Assembly: GCA_003762715.1 (NCBI GenBank)
Contig: RIBJ01000045.1
Location: 1 to 39,740, forward strand
From: Muribaculaceae bacterium Isolate-104 (HZI)
Lineage (GTDB): Bacteria > Bacteroidota > Bacteroidia > Bacteroidales > Muribaculaceae
DNA: 39,740 nt
Direction: 5' to 3'
Shown: positions 32,088 through 39,740 of the stretch, in pieces
Position numbering within the stretch: the stretch's first letter is position 1
Layout: each line of letters starts with the position of its first letter
Made by a program: the position numbers and the translations under genes
The notes under the pieces: model-generated
Told to the model about the DNA's origin: nothing
Databases searched by the model: none
What the model saw: only the letters and a program-made list of their open reading frames with translations

Positions 32088-34091
32088 ATGTCGCAACAAG
32101 AAGACGACCTCAGGGCATTGGCTAAAATCATGGATTTACTCCGTGGTTTGAGCATACTCGTTGTGGTCACAAATATCTATTGGTTCTGCCAAGACCTCAT
32201 AGGGGAATGGCAGTTCCACCCTCAGACAATGAAAATCCTGCATGGTCTTGACGATGCCGGGAAACTCTTTCATAACCCTTGGAACGCCAAATGGTGGTCT
32301 TTGTTACTTCTTACCCTTTCGTGCTTCGGCACGAAGGGGGTCAAGAATGAGAAGATCCAATGGCACCAGATATGGATAATATTGAGTATAGGAGCCGGAT
32401 TATTTTTTCTAAACTGGTGGATGGTTGCCGCCGGCCTACACCTTATTTATATAATAACTACTGTAGCCGGATATGTCTGTCTGCTATTGGGAGGTGTATG
32501 GATGAGCCGAATGTTGAAGAACAATATGATGGATGACCGTTTCAACGAGGAGAATGAATCCTTCATGCAGGAAACAGAACTTAAAGAGAATGAGTATTCA
32601 GTCAATCTTCCTACCAAGTTCTATTACAAAAAGAAATGGAATAGAGGCTGGATAAATGTTGTCAATCCGTTTCGTGCCTCTATTGTGCTTGGCACTCCCG
32701 GTTCAGGTAAGTCATACGCAGTGGTCAATAATTTCATTAAACAGCAGATAGAGAAAGGATTTGGCCTGTATGTATATGATTACAAGTATCCGGATTTGAG
32801 CACAATAGCGTACAACCACATGCTCAATAACCAGAAGGGATATGGTGAAAATCCACCGGAGTTCTATGTAATCAACTTCGATGACCCGGAGAGGAGCCAT
32901 AGATGCAATCCTATCCATCCGGCGTTCATGACCGATATAGCGGACGCATACGAATCGGCATACACTATCATGCTCAACCTCAATAGAAGTTGGGTGCAGA
33001 AACAAGGTGACTTTTTTGTGGAGTCTCCGATTGTACTCTTCGCTGCAATCATCTGGTATCTTCGATGCTTTGAGGATGGTAAGTACTGCACATTCCCTCA
33101 TGCCATCGAATTCCTGTGCCGTCGCTATGAGGATATTTTCCCGATTCTGACGAGTTATCCACAGCTGGAGAATTACCTTTCTCCATTCATGGACGCATGG
33201 CTTGGAGGCGCGGCAGAGCAGTTGGCAGGACAAATCGCATCTGCAAAGATTCCTTTGTCGCGTATGATTTCACCACAACTCTATTGGGTAATGACAGGAG
33301 ATGATTTCACTCTTGACATCAATAATCCTGAGCACCCTAAAATACTATGTGTAGGCAACAATCCCGACCGTCAGAACATCTACGGCGCGGCATTAGGACT
33401 CTACAATTCTCGAATTGTAAAACTCATCAACAAGAAGGGAATGCTGAAGTCCGGTGTCATCATAGATGAGCTCCCGACCATATATTTTAAGGGTTTGGAC
33501 AATCTAATTGCCACAGCACGAAGCAATAAGGTCGCTGTATGCCTCGGCTTTCAGGACTTCTCTCAGTTGAAGCGTGACTATGGTGATAAGGAAGCCGCTG
33601 TGGTGATGAACACCGTTGGCAATATCTTCTCCGGGCAGGTCGTTGGCGAGACCGCCAAAACACTCTCCGAGCGATTCGGCAAGGTTCTACAGAAACGCCA
33701 GTCAATCTCAATCAACCGTCAGGATGTTAGTCATTCTTTCAATACCCAATTAGATTCTCTCATCCCGGCAAGTAAAATATCAACCTTAACTCAGGGTATG
33801 TTTGTCGGTGCTGTCTCCGATAACTTCGACCAGCGCATAGGCCAAAAGATTTTTCATGCCGAGATTGTGGTTGACAGTGACGCGGTAAATAAGGAAACCG
33901 CCGCTTACCAGCCAATCCCTGTAATAACTGACTTCAACGATGATACTCCAGACAAATCCGGCATGAAAGCCGAGATTCAACGCAACTATGACCAGATAAA
34001 GATTGATGTGATAGACATCGTAAGACGCGAGACTGCACGCATTGCAGCAGACCCAAACCTCCGTCATCTGTTGGATATGAAACCACGATAG
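32088..34091 (+). CDS. mobC: MobC, type IV coupling protein (VirD4/TraG family)
   Basis: This 667-aa protein has N-terminal membrane segments (about 20-35, 68-80, 94-110 and 115-138) and then the cytoplasmic ATPase: Walker A GTPGSGKS at 202-209, Walker B in VIIDELPTIY (about 463-472), and a QDFSQL motif III. It links the relaxosome (MobA/MobB) to the TraG-TraJ channel. It is the usual length and 22 bases from mobB. A strong terminator follows. Confidence 0.94.
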   Translation: MSQQEDDLRALAKIMDLLRGLSILVVVTNIYWFCQDLIGEWQFHPQTMKILHGLDDAGKLFHNPWNAKWWSLLLLTLSCFGTKGVKNEKIQWHQIWIILSIGAGLFFLNWWMVAAGLHLIYIITTVAGYVCLLLGGVWMSRMLKNNMMDDRFNEENESFMQETELKENEYSVNLPTKFYYKKKWNRGWINVVNPFRASIVLGTPGSGKSYAVVNNFIKQQIEKGFGLYVYDYKYPDLSTIAYNHMLNNQKGYGENPPEFYVINFDDPERSHRCNPIHPAFMTDIADAYESAYTIMLNLNRSWVQKQGDFFVESPIVLFAAIIWYLRCFEDGKYCTFPHAIEFLCRRYEDIFPILTSYPQLENYLSPFMDAWLGGAAEQLAGQIASAKIPLSRMISPQLYWVMTGDDFTLDINNPEHPKILCVGNNPDRQNIYGAALGLYNSRIVKLINKKGMLKSGVIIDELPTIYFKGLDNLIATARSNKVAVCLGFQDFSQLKRDYGDKEAAVVMNTVGNIFSGQVVGETAKTLSERFGKVLQKRQSISINRQDVSHSFNTQLDSLIPASKISTLTQGMFVGAVSDNFDQRIGQKIFHAEIVVDSDAVNKETAAYQPIPVITDFNDDTPDKSGMKAEIQRNYDQIKIDVIDIVRRETARIAADPNLRHLLDMKPR

Positions 34092-34140
34092 ATTGTTTAC
34101 TGCCACAAATTCAGTAATATACGTGTGGTAGTCTATGATA

Positions 34141-34194
34141 AAAGAGGACTTTTGAGAAAAATGAAATTTTTTTTCAAAAAAGTTCTCTTTTTTT
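34141..34194 (+). terminator. Terminator of the mob operon
   Basis: AGAGGACTTTTGA (34143-34155) pairs with TCAAAAAAGTTCTCT (34174-34188) with small bulges, followed by a T-run to 34194. It lies 50 bases after the mobC stop. The A-tract on the opposite side would let it work in both directions. Confidence 0.75.
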
Positions 34195-34251
34195 CTTCTG
34201 CCAATTCAACAAGTTAGAGATGCCGTCGAAAAAAAGTTGATTTTTTATGTA

Positions 34252-34273
34252 GTAGAGTCTATATATACTCTAC
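34252..34273. repeat. Inverted repeat upstream of the HTH gene promoter
   Basis: GTAGAGT (34252-34258) and ACTCTAC (34267-34273) are perfect 7-bp arms around an 8-bp TATA-rich centre. It sits 23 bases upstream of the -7 box at 34296, the position of an operator. It might be bound by the HTH protein itself, which is inferred only. Confidence 0.55.
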
Positions 34274-34295
34274 AATCGGGGGATTTTTTACGCTA

Positions 34296-34303
34296 TAATT
34301 TTG
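34296..34303 (+). promoter_or_regulatory. Promoter of the HTH-topoisomerase operon
   Basis: TAATTTTG fits the Bacteroidetes -7 consensus and is followed by the HTH gene's ATG 28 bases later. The -33 region is only T-rich. This gives the second plus-strand operon its own start after the mobC terminator. Confidence 0.6.
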
Positions 34304-34330
34304 CAGCATAATCTTCAAAAACAAAGAATT

Positions 34331-34744
34331 ATGCACACTGGAATATTAACCCCCTTCATCGCCGGAATGCAACCTCAGCATACAGCCGATGACTCAATGA
34401 GAGACCTGCTTGAGGACATCAATGAGAAACTCCAAATTCTCATCGAGATTCAGCAGGCTCGTCAACCTCCCTTCCACAGTCAGCCCGAAGTCAGGGCTGA
34501 ACGTGACGAGATAGACATCAGTTGGATTGATCCTCACCGCTGGTATGACAACGGCCATTTCTGCCGAATTTTCGACATTGCTAAGATAACCGCTCAAAAG
34601 TGGCGTTCCAAGGGTCTCATATCCTATATCAAGTTGGGCAGGAATGTCCGCTATCCCGGCCACGAGATAATCCGCTTCATCAATGTCTATGCGTCACCAC
34701 GCAACTACGCAGTCATCAGGATTGCCGAAGTTGATGAAGAATAA
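34331..34744 (+). CDS. Helix-turn-helix (HTH_17-like) regulatory protein
   Basis: This 137-aa protein has a disordered N-terminal half, then an excisionase/MerR-like HTH domain at about 78-125 (HFCRIFDIAKITAQKWRSKG followed by IKLGRNVRYPGHEIIRFI). Such proteins are common in Bacteroides elements, either as Xis-like directionality factors or as regulators of the operon. The upstream inverted repeat (34252-34273) is a plausible target. The ATG at 34331 is used; an upstream in-frame TTG is too close to the promoter box. Confidence 0.8.
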   Translation: MHTGILTPFIAGMQPQHTADDSMRDLLEDINEKLQILIEIQQARQPPFHSQPEVRAERDEIDISWIDPHRWYDNGHFCRIFDIAKITAQKWRSKGLISYIKLGRNVRYPGHEIIRFINVYASPRNYAVIRIAEVDEE

Positions 34745-34785
34745 ATCACAGAATTTTAATCAAAACAAATACACCTACTTCAAAA

Positions 34786-36267
34786 ATGGAAACCATCCAG
34801 CAAGAAGAAGTGCTGATTGCCCGAAATAACGAGACAGGGCAGGTAGGCGCAGTGACCGGACTCAACGAGGACGGCACACCAAAGATGACCGATGTCAAAT
34901 CGGCAAAACTATCCGACCTTGTGAAATTCACAAAAGGTCAGAATCCACTCGAAGCATTCATGTCGAATTTCATGCGTCAGTGCAAGAATCCAACGACATT
35001 CGGCTTCTTCAAAGTCCCGGCTGACCGATACGAAAGTGTTGGCATGGCAATGGCAGACTTTATAAAGGACCCTGAAACAAACGCTGAGATTCTCAAAGAC
35101 TTCAAGGTAGAACAACCTTCAGTCGAGAAGTCGCAAGCAGAGGCCATGACAGAAACTCCAACCGAAGAAAGACCTGTAGTAGAGCAAGAAAAGCCCGGCG
35201 GCAAGCTATCTGCGATTGATGAAAGCAAAATCGACTGGAGCAACATCAAGCAGAAATGGGGCATCGACAAAAATGCAATCGACCCGAAAGACCTCACGGA
35301 AATGCTCCACAATCGAAAGTCGAAGCTCATGACACTCAACGCCGATTATTTCGGTGAGAAGTTCGACATCGAAGCACGTCTCTCTTTCCAGACCAATCCT
35401 GACGGTAAGGTGACAGTTAAGCCTCACTTCATCAGAACCGAACCTGACTTGTCTCAGGAGTTCTGCGGTGTGAAGTTCACCAAGGAGGACAAGGAGATGC
35501 TCAAAAATACCGGCAACCTCGGCCGTGTAATGGAAATCACAGATGCCAACGGCAACAAGATTCCTTCGTTTGTCAGCATCGACCGCATGACTCACGAGTT
35601 GCAGGCTTCCCCGGCGAACATCTATATCCCCAATAAAATCTCCCAAACCGAACTTTCTCCCAAGGATATTGCCATTCTTAAATCCGGGAAACAGTTACCC
35701 AAGGACTTCACCGACTCCAAAGGAGCTACATATCCTGTCGTGCTTCAGTATAGTGCAGCCGAGCAGAAAGTCGAATTTGTTCCCCGTCCGTGCCGTCTTG
35801 AAAATATCCTGAAACAGGAGGAGGTCAAGAAGGGGAATCAATCCGAGACCCTCAACAACAGCGCCAAGGAGCAGGAGAAGAAACAGAGCTGGACTCTCGA
35901 AGACGGCAGCATCAAGCCAATCGGTAAATGGAGCAATGTTCATTTCACCGACCAGCAGAAGGCTGATTATGTCGCCGGAAAAACGGTGAAAGTCGAAGGC
36001 TATATCGACAAACAGGGCAATGAGTCAACTGTCTATGTCAAGTTTGACCCGGTCAAGGGACGTCCATTCCCTCATTCCACCAATCCTGATGAGGCTCAAT
36101 CCATCAAACCCGCCGCTGAGAGTGAGACCCAGTTCGCCGTGAACAACGAGGGCAAGACCAACGAGGCTACCAAGAATGTCAATGAACCTCTCCAAAAGGG
36201 TCAGACCTCCCCGAAAGATGATGAACAGCAGAAGCAACAGCGTAAGCCCAAAGGTCCCAAAATCTAA
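34786..36267 (+). CDS. DUF4099/DUF3945 protein
   Basis: This 493-aa protein has a DUF4099-like part (about 150-290: IDWSNIKQKWGIDKNAID, then GVKFTKEDKEMLKNTGNLG) and DUF3945-like segments: LSPKDIAILKSGKQLP (about 290-305) and FTDQQKADYVAGKTVKVEGY (about 387-406). The N-terminal region (1-110) is conserved-looking, the rest linker-like, and the C-terminus Lys/Gln-rich. These domains occur repeatedly next to topoisomerase and helicase genes in Bacteroidales ICEs; their biochemical role is unknown. The gap to the HTH gene is 41 bases. Confidence 0.85.
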   Translation: METIQQEEVLIARNNETGQVGAVTGLNEDGTPKMTDVKSAKLSDLVKFTKGQNPLEAFMSNFMRQCKNPTTFGFFKVPADRYESVGMAMADFIKDPETNAEILKDFKVEQPSVEKSQAEAMTETPTEERPVVEQEKPGGKLSAIDESKIDWSNIKQKWGIDKNAIDPKDLTEMLHNRKSKLMTLNADYFGEKFDIEARLSFQTNPDGKVTVKPHFIRTEPDLSQEFCGVKFTKEDKEMLKNTGNLGRVMEITDANGNKIPSFVSIDRMTHELQASPANIYIPNKISQTELSPKDIAILKSGKQLPKDFTDSKGATYPVVLQYSAAEQKVEFVPRPCRLENILKQEEVKKGNQSETLNNSAKEQEKKQSWTLEDGSIKPIGKWSNVHFTDQQKADYVAGKTVKVEGYIDKQGNESTVYVKFDPVKGRPFPHSTNPDEAQSIKPAAESETQFAVNNEGKTNEATKNVNEPLQKGQTSPKDDEQQKQQRKPKGPKI

Positions 36268-36285
36268 GCACCCCTATAACCCAAC

Positions 36286-36319
36286 GAGTGCCGGCAGATG
36301 ATGCCGTCTGTCGGCACTC
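36286..36319. terminator. Strong intergenic hairpin before the topoisomerase-like gene
   Basis: GAGTGCCGGCAGA (36286-36298) and TCTGTCGGCACTC (36307-36319) give a 13-bp stem with one G-T pair. Only TTAAAAA follows, so termination would be partial. It may reduce expression of the downstream genes or stabilise the upstream message. Confidence 0.5.
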
Positions 36320-36362
36320 TTAAAAATCAACCCAATAAAAATTTCTAAAAATACATACTACT

Positions 36363-38369
36363 ATGATTACCGTAATCGCACAATCCGCACGTATCGCACG
36401 CACAATCTCTTACGCTCTCGGCGCAGACTTCGAGTATAATGGCTACTATGCCAACGAGAAATACTTCATCACATGGACCTATGGTCACATGGTGGAACTT
36501 TCAGCACCCGGCATGGGACGCGACTTCTGGCTCTCGAACCAGTCGTTCCCAATCCTCCCGGAGAGCTTCCCTCTCACTCATGCACCTTCCCAGCACGCCT
36601 CAGGTCGCAACATGCCCGACCCACAACTCACTGTCATCAAGCACCTGCTTGAAAAGAGCAAGAAGGTGATTCTTGCGACAGACCCTACCGACCGTGGCGA
36701 CCTTATGGCCGGGTATCTTCTCCGCTTCCTCAATTTTGAGGGAAAGATGGTCAGAGTTGCACTCAACGATCTGATGCACGAAACAATCAAGAACGCTATT
36801 ACCTATCCATCGGATAACACCTCCGGATTTGCCGACAATATGAGACAGCTGGAACTTTACGACCGTATGGACTGGCTCACAAATCTCAACATCAACCGTG
36901 CCATCGCCTTCTCTGTAGGTCGCAATACATACCCCGTGTCCCGCACATCGCTTCCAATTCTGCACCTTGTGGCAGAGCGCGAAAAGGCAATTAAAGAAAT
37001 TTTGCCCAAAAAGTCGGTAATCCCGACAATCACAGTAAGGGATTCAGACGGAGGCGTATTCTCATTCCGCTGCGCTGATGAATGGGATGAAATTCCTGAG
37101 GGTTTCAATGAGGCGGTTAAGGCCGGTGCACCCGTAGAGGTTGTCTCTATCGAAACGGAGCAGGTCGATACAAAATCGCCTAAGTTGCTGAACATCGAAG
37201 AACTCCAGAAAATGGCTGCGCTCCATTTTGGAATGGATCCACTGGAGACATACCGCATAGCAAGGGGACTGTATGAGAAGAAAAGAATCTCATTCCCCGG
37301 CAGCTCACGAGCGGGTTTGATTCGTCGGGATTTCGATGATTTCAAGAAGGATGTATATCCGGCGATGTGTAACGCCAAGTGCTTCAAGTCACTGATGGGT
37401 GACAGCTACTCTCCATACTATACTACTTCCGCAAAATCCTTGTACAACAGGCCTCATGGCATTGTGCTCACCGCTTTCCCCTTTGTGGGATTATCAGATG
37501 ATGAGCGAAAAATCATCTATCTTGTCGGAAGAGGTATGCTCGCTACCTTCCAACGTAGCTTCCGCAGAAATGTAACGAAAGTAACCCTCGCTTGTGGTGG
37601 TTACACGTTCATCTCCAAGTATGTGAAGATTGTTCGCACTGGCTGGGTGAGACTATTCGATGACACTATCAAGTCTTCACGAGCTGTACCCAATGTGGAG
37701 ATAGGTCAATCCCTGACCGTTGAGTCAGTCGGCGAGATTGGGCGAACCACGAAGCAGCCGGTACCAATGGTTGACTTCACATTGCTCAAAACGGCACTCT
37801 CACTGCATGAGCCGGACTGTAGAGAGAATGTAGTGAAAGATATTCGCTATCTGCGTTCACACGGGTATCTCCACCGAAATCTTGCCGGGGAGTATTCCTT
37901 GACGGAAAAGGGGCAGGCTCTCGCATATGTCACTCGCGATATGAAAATCGCTTCGGCTGATGATATTAAGTTTTGGGAATCGGCTGTATATCAAGTCGCA
38001 ACAGACCAACTTCCCGAATCCGTTTTCAATGACATCCTTCACAAGTATGTGACTGATGTAACCAACGAACTTCTCGCATCACACAAACTATCGAAACCGA
38101 TGGGCGTAGAGGAAGTCTGCCCCAAGTGTGGACACGGCAAAATGAGAATCTTTGGTAAGATTGCCAAATGCAACAATCCGGAATGTGGACACTACATCCA
38201 TCGACAGATCCAAGGTGTAACACTCAGCAGCCGGGAGATTCGCAATCTTCTCTCGATAGGTTCAACCTCTACTATCAGAGGTTTCATCGGGGCGGACGGC
38301 AAACCGTTCGCCGGGAAGGTAACGCTTGATGATAATCATAGCCCTATTGTTATTCAAGTGAGTAAATAA
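36363..38369 (+). CDS. Type IA topoisomerase-like protein with degenerate active site
   Basis: This 668-aa protein follows the topoisomerase III plan: N-terminal TOPRIM (1-130), SVGR motif (184-187), the LYExK...P active-site segment (303-313), and a C-terminal four-Cys zinc ribbon (CPKCGHGK ... CNNPECGH) with a topoisomerase C-terminal repeat. All three catalytic elements differ: the TOPRIM Glu is Gln7 (VIAQSARIA), DPDREG is DPTDRGD (107-113), and the active-site Tyr is Phe311 (RISFPGSSR instead of ITYPRTDS). It is therefore unlikely to cut DNA and may be a DNA-binding or excision-complex protein. CTnDOT's Exc is a topoisomerase III-like excision factor whose cleavage activity is reportedly dispensable for excision. 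The reading frame is intact. Confidence 0.88.
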   Translation: MITVIAQSARIARTISYALGADFEYNGYYANEKYFITWTYGHMVELSAPGMGRDFWLSNQSFPILPESFPLTHAPSQHASGRNMPDPQLTVIKHLLEKSKKVILATDPTDRGDLMAGYLLRFLNFEGKMVRVALNDLMHETIKNAITYPSDNTSGFADNMRQLELYDRMDWLTNLNINRAIAFSVGRNTYPVSRTSLPILHLVAEREKAIKEILPKKSVIPTITVRDSDGGVFSFRCADEWDEIPEGFNEAVKAGAPVEVVSIETEQVDTKSPKLLNIEELQKMAALHFGMDPLETYRIARGLYEKKRISFPGSSRAGLIRRDFDDFKKDVYPAMCNAKCFKSLMGDSYSPYYTTSAKSLYNRPHGIVLTAFPFVGLSDDERKIIYLVGRGMLATFQRSFRRNVTKVTLACGGYTFISKYVKIVRTGWVRLFDDTIKSSRAVPNVEIGQSLTVESVGEIGRTTKQPVPMVDFTLLKTALSLHEPDCRENVVKDIRYLRSHGYLHRNLAGEYSLTEKGQALAYVTRDMKIASADDIKFWESAVYQVATDQLPESVFNDILHKYVTDVTNELLASHKLSKPMGVEEVCPKCGHGKMRIFGKIAKCNNPECGHYIHRQIQGVTLSSREIRNLLSIGSTSTIRGFIGADGKPFAGKVTLDDNHSPIVIQVSK

Positions 38370-38393
38370 GTCTTAATCAACGCAATAAGACTT

Positions 38394-38424
38394 GGAAAGG
38401 GCTCCTCATAAGGGAGTCTTTTCC
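38394..38424. other. Hairpin in the gap before the DUF1896 gene
   Basis: GGAAAGGGCTCC (38394-38405) pairs with GGAGTCTTTTCC (38413-38424) with two G-T pairs. It lies between the topoisomerase-like stop (38369) and the chosen start at 38452. It could influence ribosome access or be a processing site. Confidence 0.4.
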
Positions 38425-38451
38425 ATTTCTATGCAACATCCAAACCTCAAT

Positions 38452-38919
38452 ATGAAAATCAAAAACTTACCACCATATCCATCTCTCGACAGATATATTC
38501 TATGTCTGTTGAACTATATGGAGGAACATAAATTCCCCAAAACGCCGGATTATTCTGAAGTCGAACAACAGGCAGACAGAGCCATTGACGCTTTTTGTGA
38601 AGCTCGTCTGAATGGCAAAAGTGTGAGTGCCGCCTCCGAAACAGCAACGCAAATTCTCTTTGAAAATATCGGCGAGTCGGAGTATGAGGTTGTTGAAAAA
38701 ATTCTCACCGAAAATTTCTCTTTCACAGTTGATTTGACCGAAGACGAATGGGTTGACTACTGGGTCAACCGCATCCTTGAAGATGTACCTGACCTTTTCG
38801 ATGGCTGTGAGTTCCTCTCATACGGAATCTCGGCGGCAGATATAGATATAATGAACGATGAAATCATCGGTCGAATAACAAACTACTTTGAAACACTCGG
38901 ATTCAATGGCATACAATAG
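38452..38919 (+). CDS. DUF1896 protein
   Basis: This 155-aa acidic protein starts MKIKNLPPYPSLDRYILCLL and has the DUF1896 layout: an N-terminal helix, then ADRAIDAFCEARLNGKSVSA, then ILFENIGESEYEVVEKILTE. DUF1896 genes commonly precede the large helicase gene in Bacteroidales ICEs; function unknown. An ATG seven codons upstream (38431) is also possible; the chosen start lies past the hairpin and has the family-like opening. It overlaps the next gene by 14 bases. Confidence 0.82.
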   Translation: MKIKNLPPYPSLDRYILCLLNYMEEHKFPKTPDYSEVEQQADRAIDAFCEARLNGKSVSAASETATQILFENIGESEYEVVEKILTENFSFTVDLTEDEWVDYWVNRILEDVPDLFDGCEFLSYGISAADIDIMNDEIIGRITNYFETLGFNGIQ

Positions 38920-39740
38920 ATTACAAACCATGCGCAACAACATTGAGGCGATTCGCGTCGCGTTTCGCCTCGGTGTCGAGAAGCGACCGCCTACCGCAGA
39001 TGAACGCGAGGCGTTGGGCAGGTATGCCGGATTCGGTGGGTTGAAGTGCATACTCAACGATGCCAATGAGCTTGCAGACGCTGCCAAGTGGAGCAAATCT
39101 GATATTGAGTTGTTCGCTCCTACGGTTGAACTGCGTCGCCTTATCCATGACTATTCCAAGAATAACAAGGAGTTTTCGGCTTACATGGATTCGCTGAAAG
39201 CGTCCGTTCTGACAGCATTCTACACTCCGTCACCCGTAATTGATGCCATCGCTGACTCCTTGAAGTCTAATGGTGTTGAAGTAAAGAGTTTCCTTGAACC
39301 GTCTGCCGGACAGGGCACTTTTGTCGATTCTTTCCTGCAACGCTATCCCGGAGCAGAGACTCTGGCATTTGAGAAAGATTTGCTGACGGGCAAAATCTTG
39401 TCTGCGCTTCATCCCTCAATATCAACCGAGATAAAAGGTTTTGAGAAGATTGATCCTGATTTTGAAGGATATTTTGATGTGGCTGCATCAAATATTCCAT
39501 TTGGAGATTTTGCAGTTGCCGACCCTCGATATGCCACAAGCAAGGAGATTGCTTACCGTCAGTCAACTAAGGCTATCCACAATTATTTCTTCTTGAAGTC
39601 ATTGGACACTGTGCATGAGGGTGGTATCGTCGCTTTCATTGCCTCACAGGGTGTGATGAATGCCGCCTCTCCCTTTGTGCGCATGGAGATGATGCGCCGT
39701 GCTGATCTGGTTGGAGCCTTCCGTCTGCCGAATAACACTT
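38906..39740 (+). CDS. N-terminal part of a large helicase / N6-adenine methylase-like protein
   Basis: This partial gene runs off the window end (278 codons present) and starts MAYNRLQTMRNNIEAIRVAF inside the DUF1896 gene. It contains an N6-adenine methyltransferase-type domain: the SAM-binding motif FLEPSAGQGTFVDSFL (about 130-145) and a catalytic NPPY-like SNIPFGDF (about 196-203; N-I-P-F, a variant). YAGFGGLK and LTAFYTPSPVIDAIA are typical openings of the very large SNF2-type helicase/methylase proteins carried by Bacteroidales ICEs. The helicase part would lie beyond the window. It could act in restriction avoidance or in DNA processing. Confidence 0.85.
   Translation, partial: MAYNRLQTMRNNIEAIRVAFRLGVEKRPPTADEREALGRYAGFGGLKCILNDANELADAAKWSKSDIELFAPTVELRRLIHDYSKNNKEFSAYMDSLKASVLTAFYTPSPVIDAIADSLKSNGVEVKSFLEPSAGQGTFVDSFLQRYPGAETLAFEKDLLTGKILSALHPSISTEIKGFEKIDPDFEGYFDVAASNIPFGDFAVADPRYATSKEIAYRQSTKAIHNYFFLKSLDTVHEGGIVAFIASQGVMNAASPFVRMEMMRRADLVGAFRLPNNT

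Overview
The window looks like part of an integrative conjugative element (ICE) of the Bacteroidales. The evidence is a full CTnDOT-type tra operon in canonical order, the MobA/MobB/MobC mobilisation set, the downstream DUF4099/DUF3945 - topoisomerase-like - DUF1896 - helicase/methylase module, and promoters of the Bacteroidetes TAnnTTTG (-7) type. No rRNA, tRNA, CRISPR array or transposase was seen. The window starts inside one gene and ends inside another, so neither ICE end is visible.

Layout. (1) 1-87: the C-terminal tail of a forward gene. (2) 112-12046, minus strand: one tightly packed ten-gene cargo operon, in transcription order a vWA-like lipoprotein, a 3-TM protein, a tubulin/FtsZ-like GTPase, a large Hsp70/actin-fold (ASKHA) protein, a second degenerate ASKHA-like protein with coiled coil and TPRs, a TerD-domain protein, a one-TM protein with a CW_7-type cell-wall-binding tail, a small 2-TM protein, a lipoprotein and a TerB-like protein. 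It resembles the Ter stress/defence families but has an unusual make-up. (3) 12047-12643: four 17-bp recombination-site-like repeats with two outward-facing promoters, next to a 400-aa tyrosine recombinase (12644-13846). The sites share 6-bp arms and have 5-bp spacers that are reverse complements within each pair, as expected of two invertible promoter segments. As read here both promoters point away from the cargo operon (OFF). Inversion of the first segment would place one about 55 nt upstream of the operon's first start codon. (4) 13935-29261, minus strand: lysozyme, traQ, traP with an extra primase-like gene, traO, N, M, L, K, a C5-cytosine DNA methyltransferase inserted between traK and traJ, traI, two small genes, traG, F, E, D, C, B, A. 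(5) 29262-30347: a control/transfer region with dense short repeats, hairpins that may be oriT, the mob promoter and a leader terminator. (6) 30348-39740, plus strand: mobA, mobB, mobC, a terminator, then a second operon with an HTH protein, DUF4099/DUF3945, a topoisomerase-like protein lacking its catalytic residues, DUF1896, and the start of a large helicase/N6-methylase.

How it fits together. TraA-TraQ build the mating channel, MobA/MobB process oriT, MobC couples DNA to the channel, and the methyltransferase may protect the element in new hosts. The cargo operon is the most novel part: two cytoskeletal-type NTPase folds, Ter proteins and envelope anchors that may monitor the cell envelope or DNA entry, under apparent phase-variable control. 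Its function is inferred from domains and context only.
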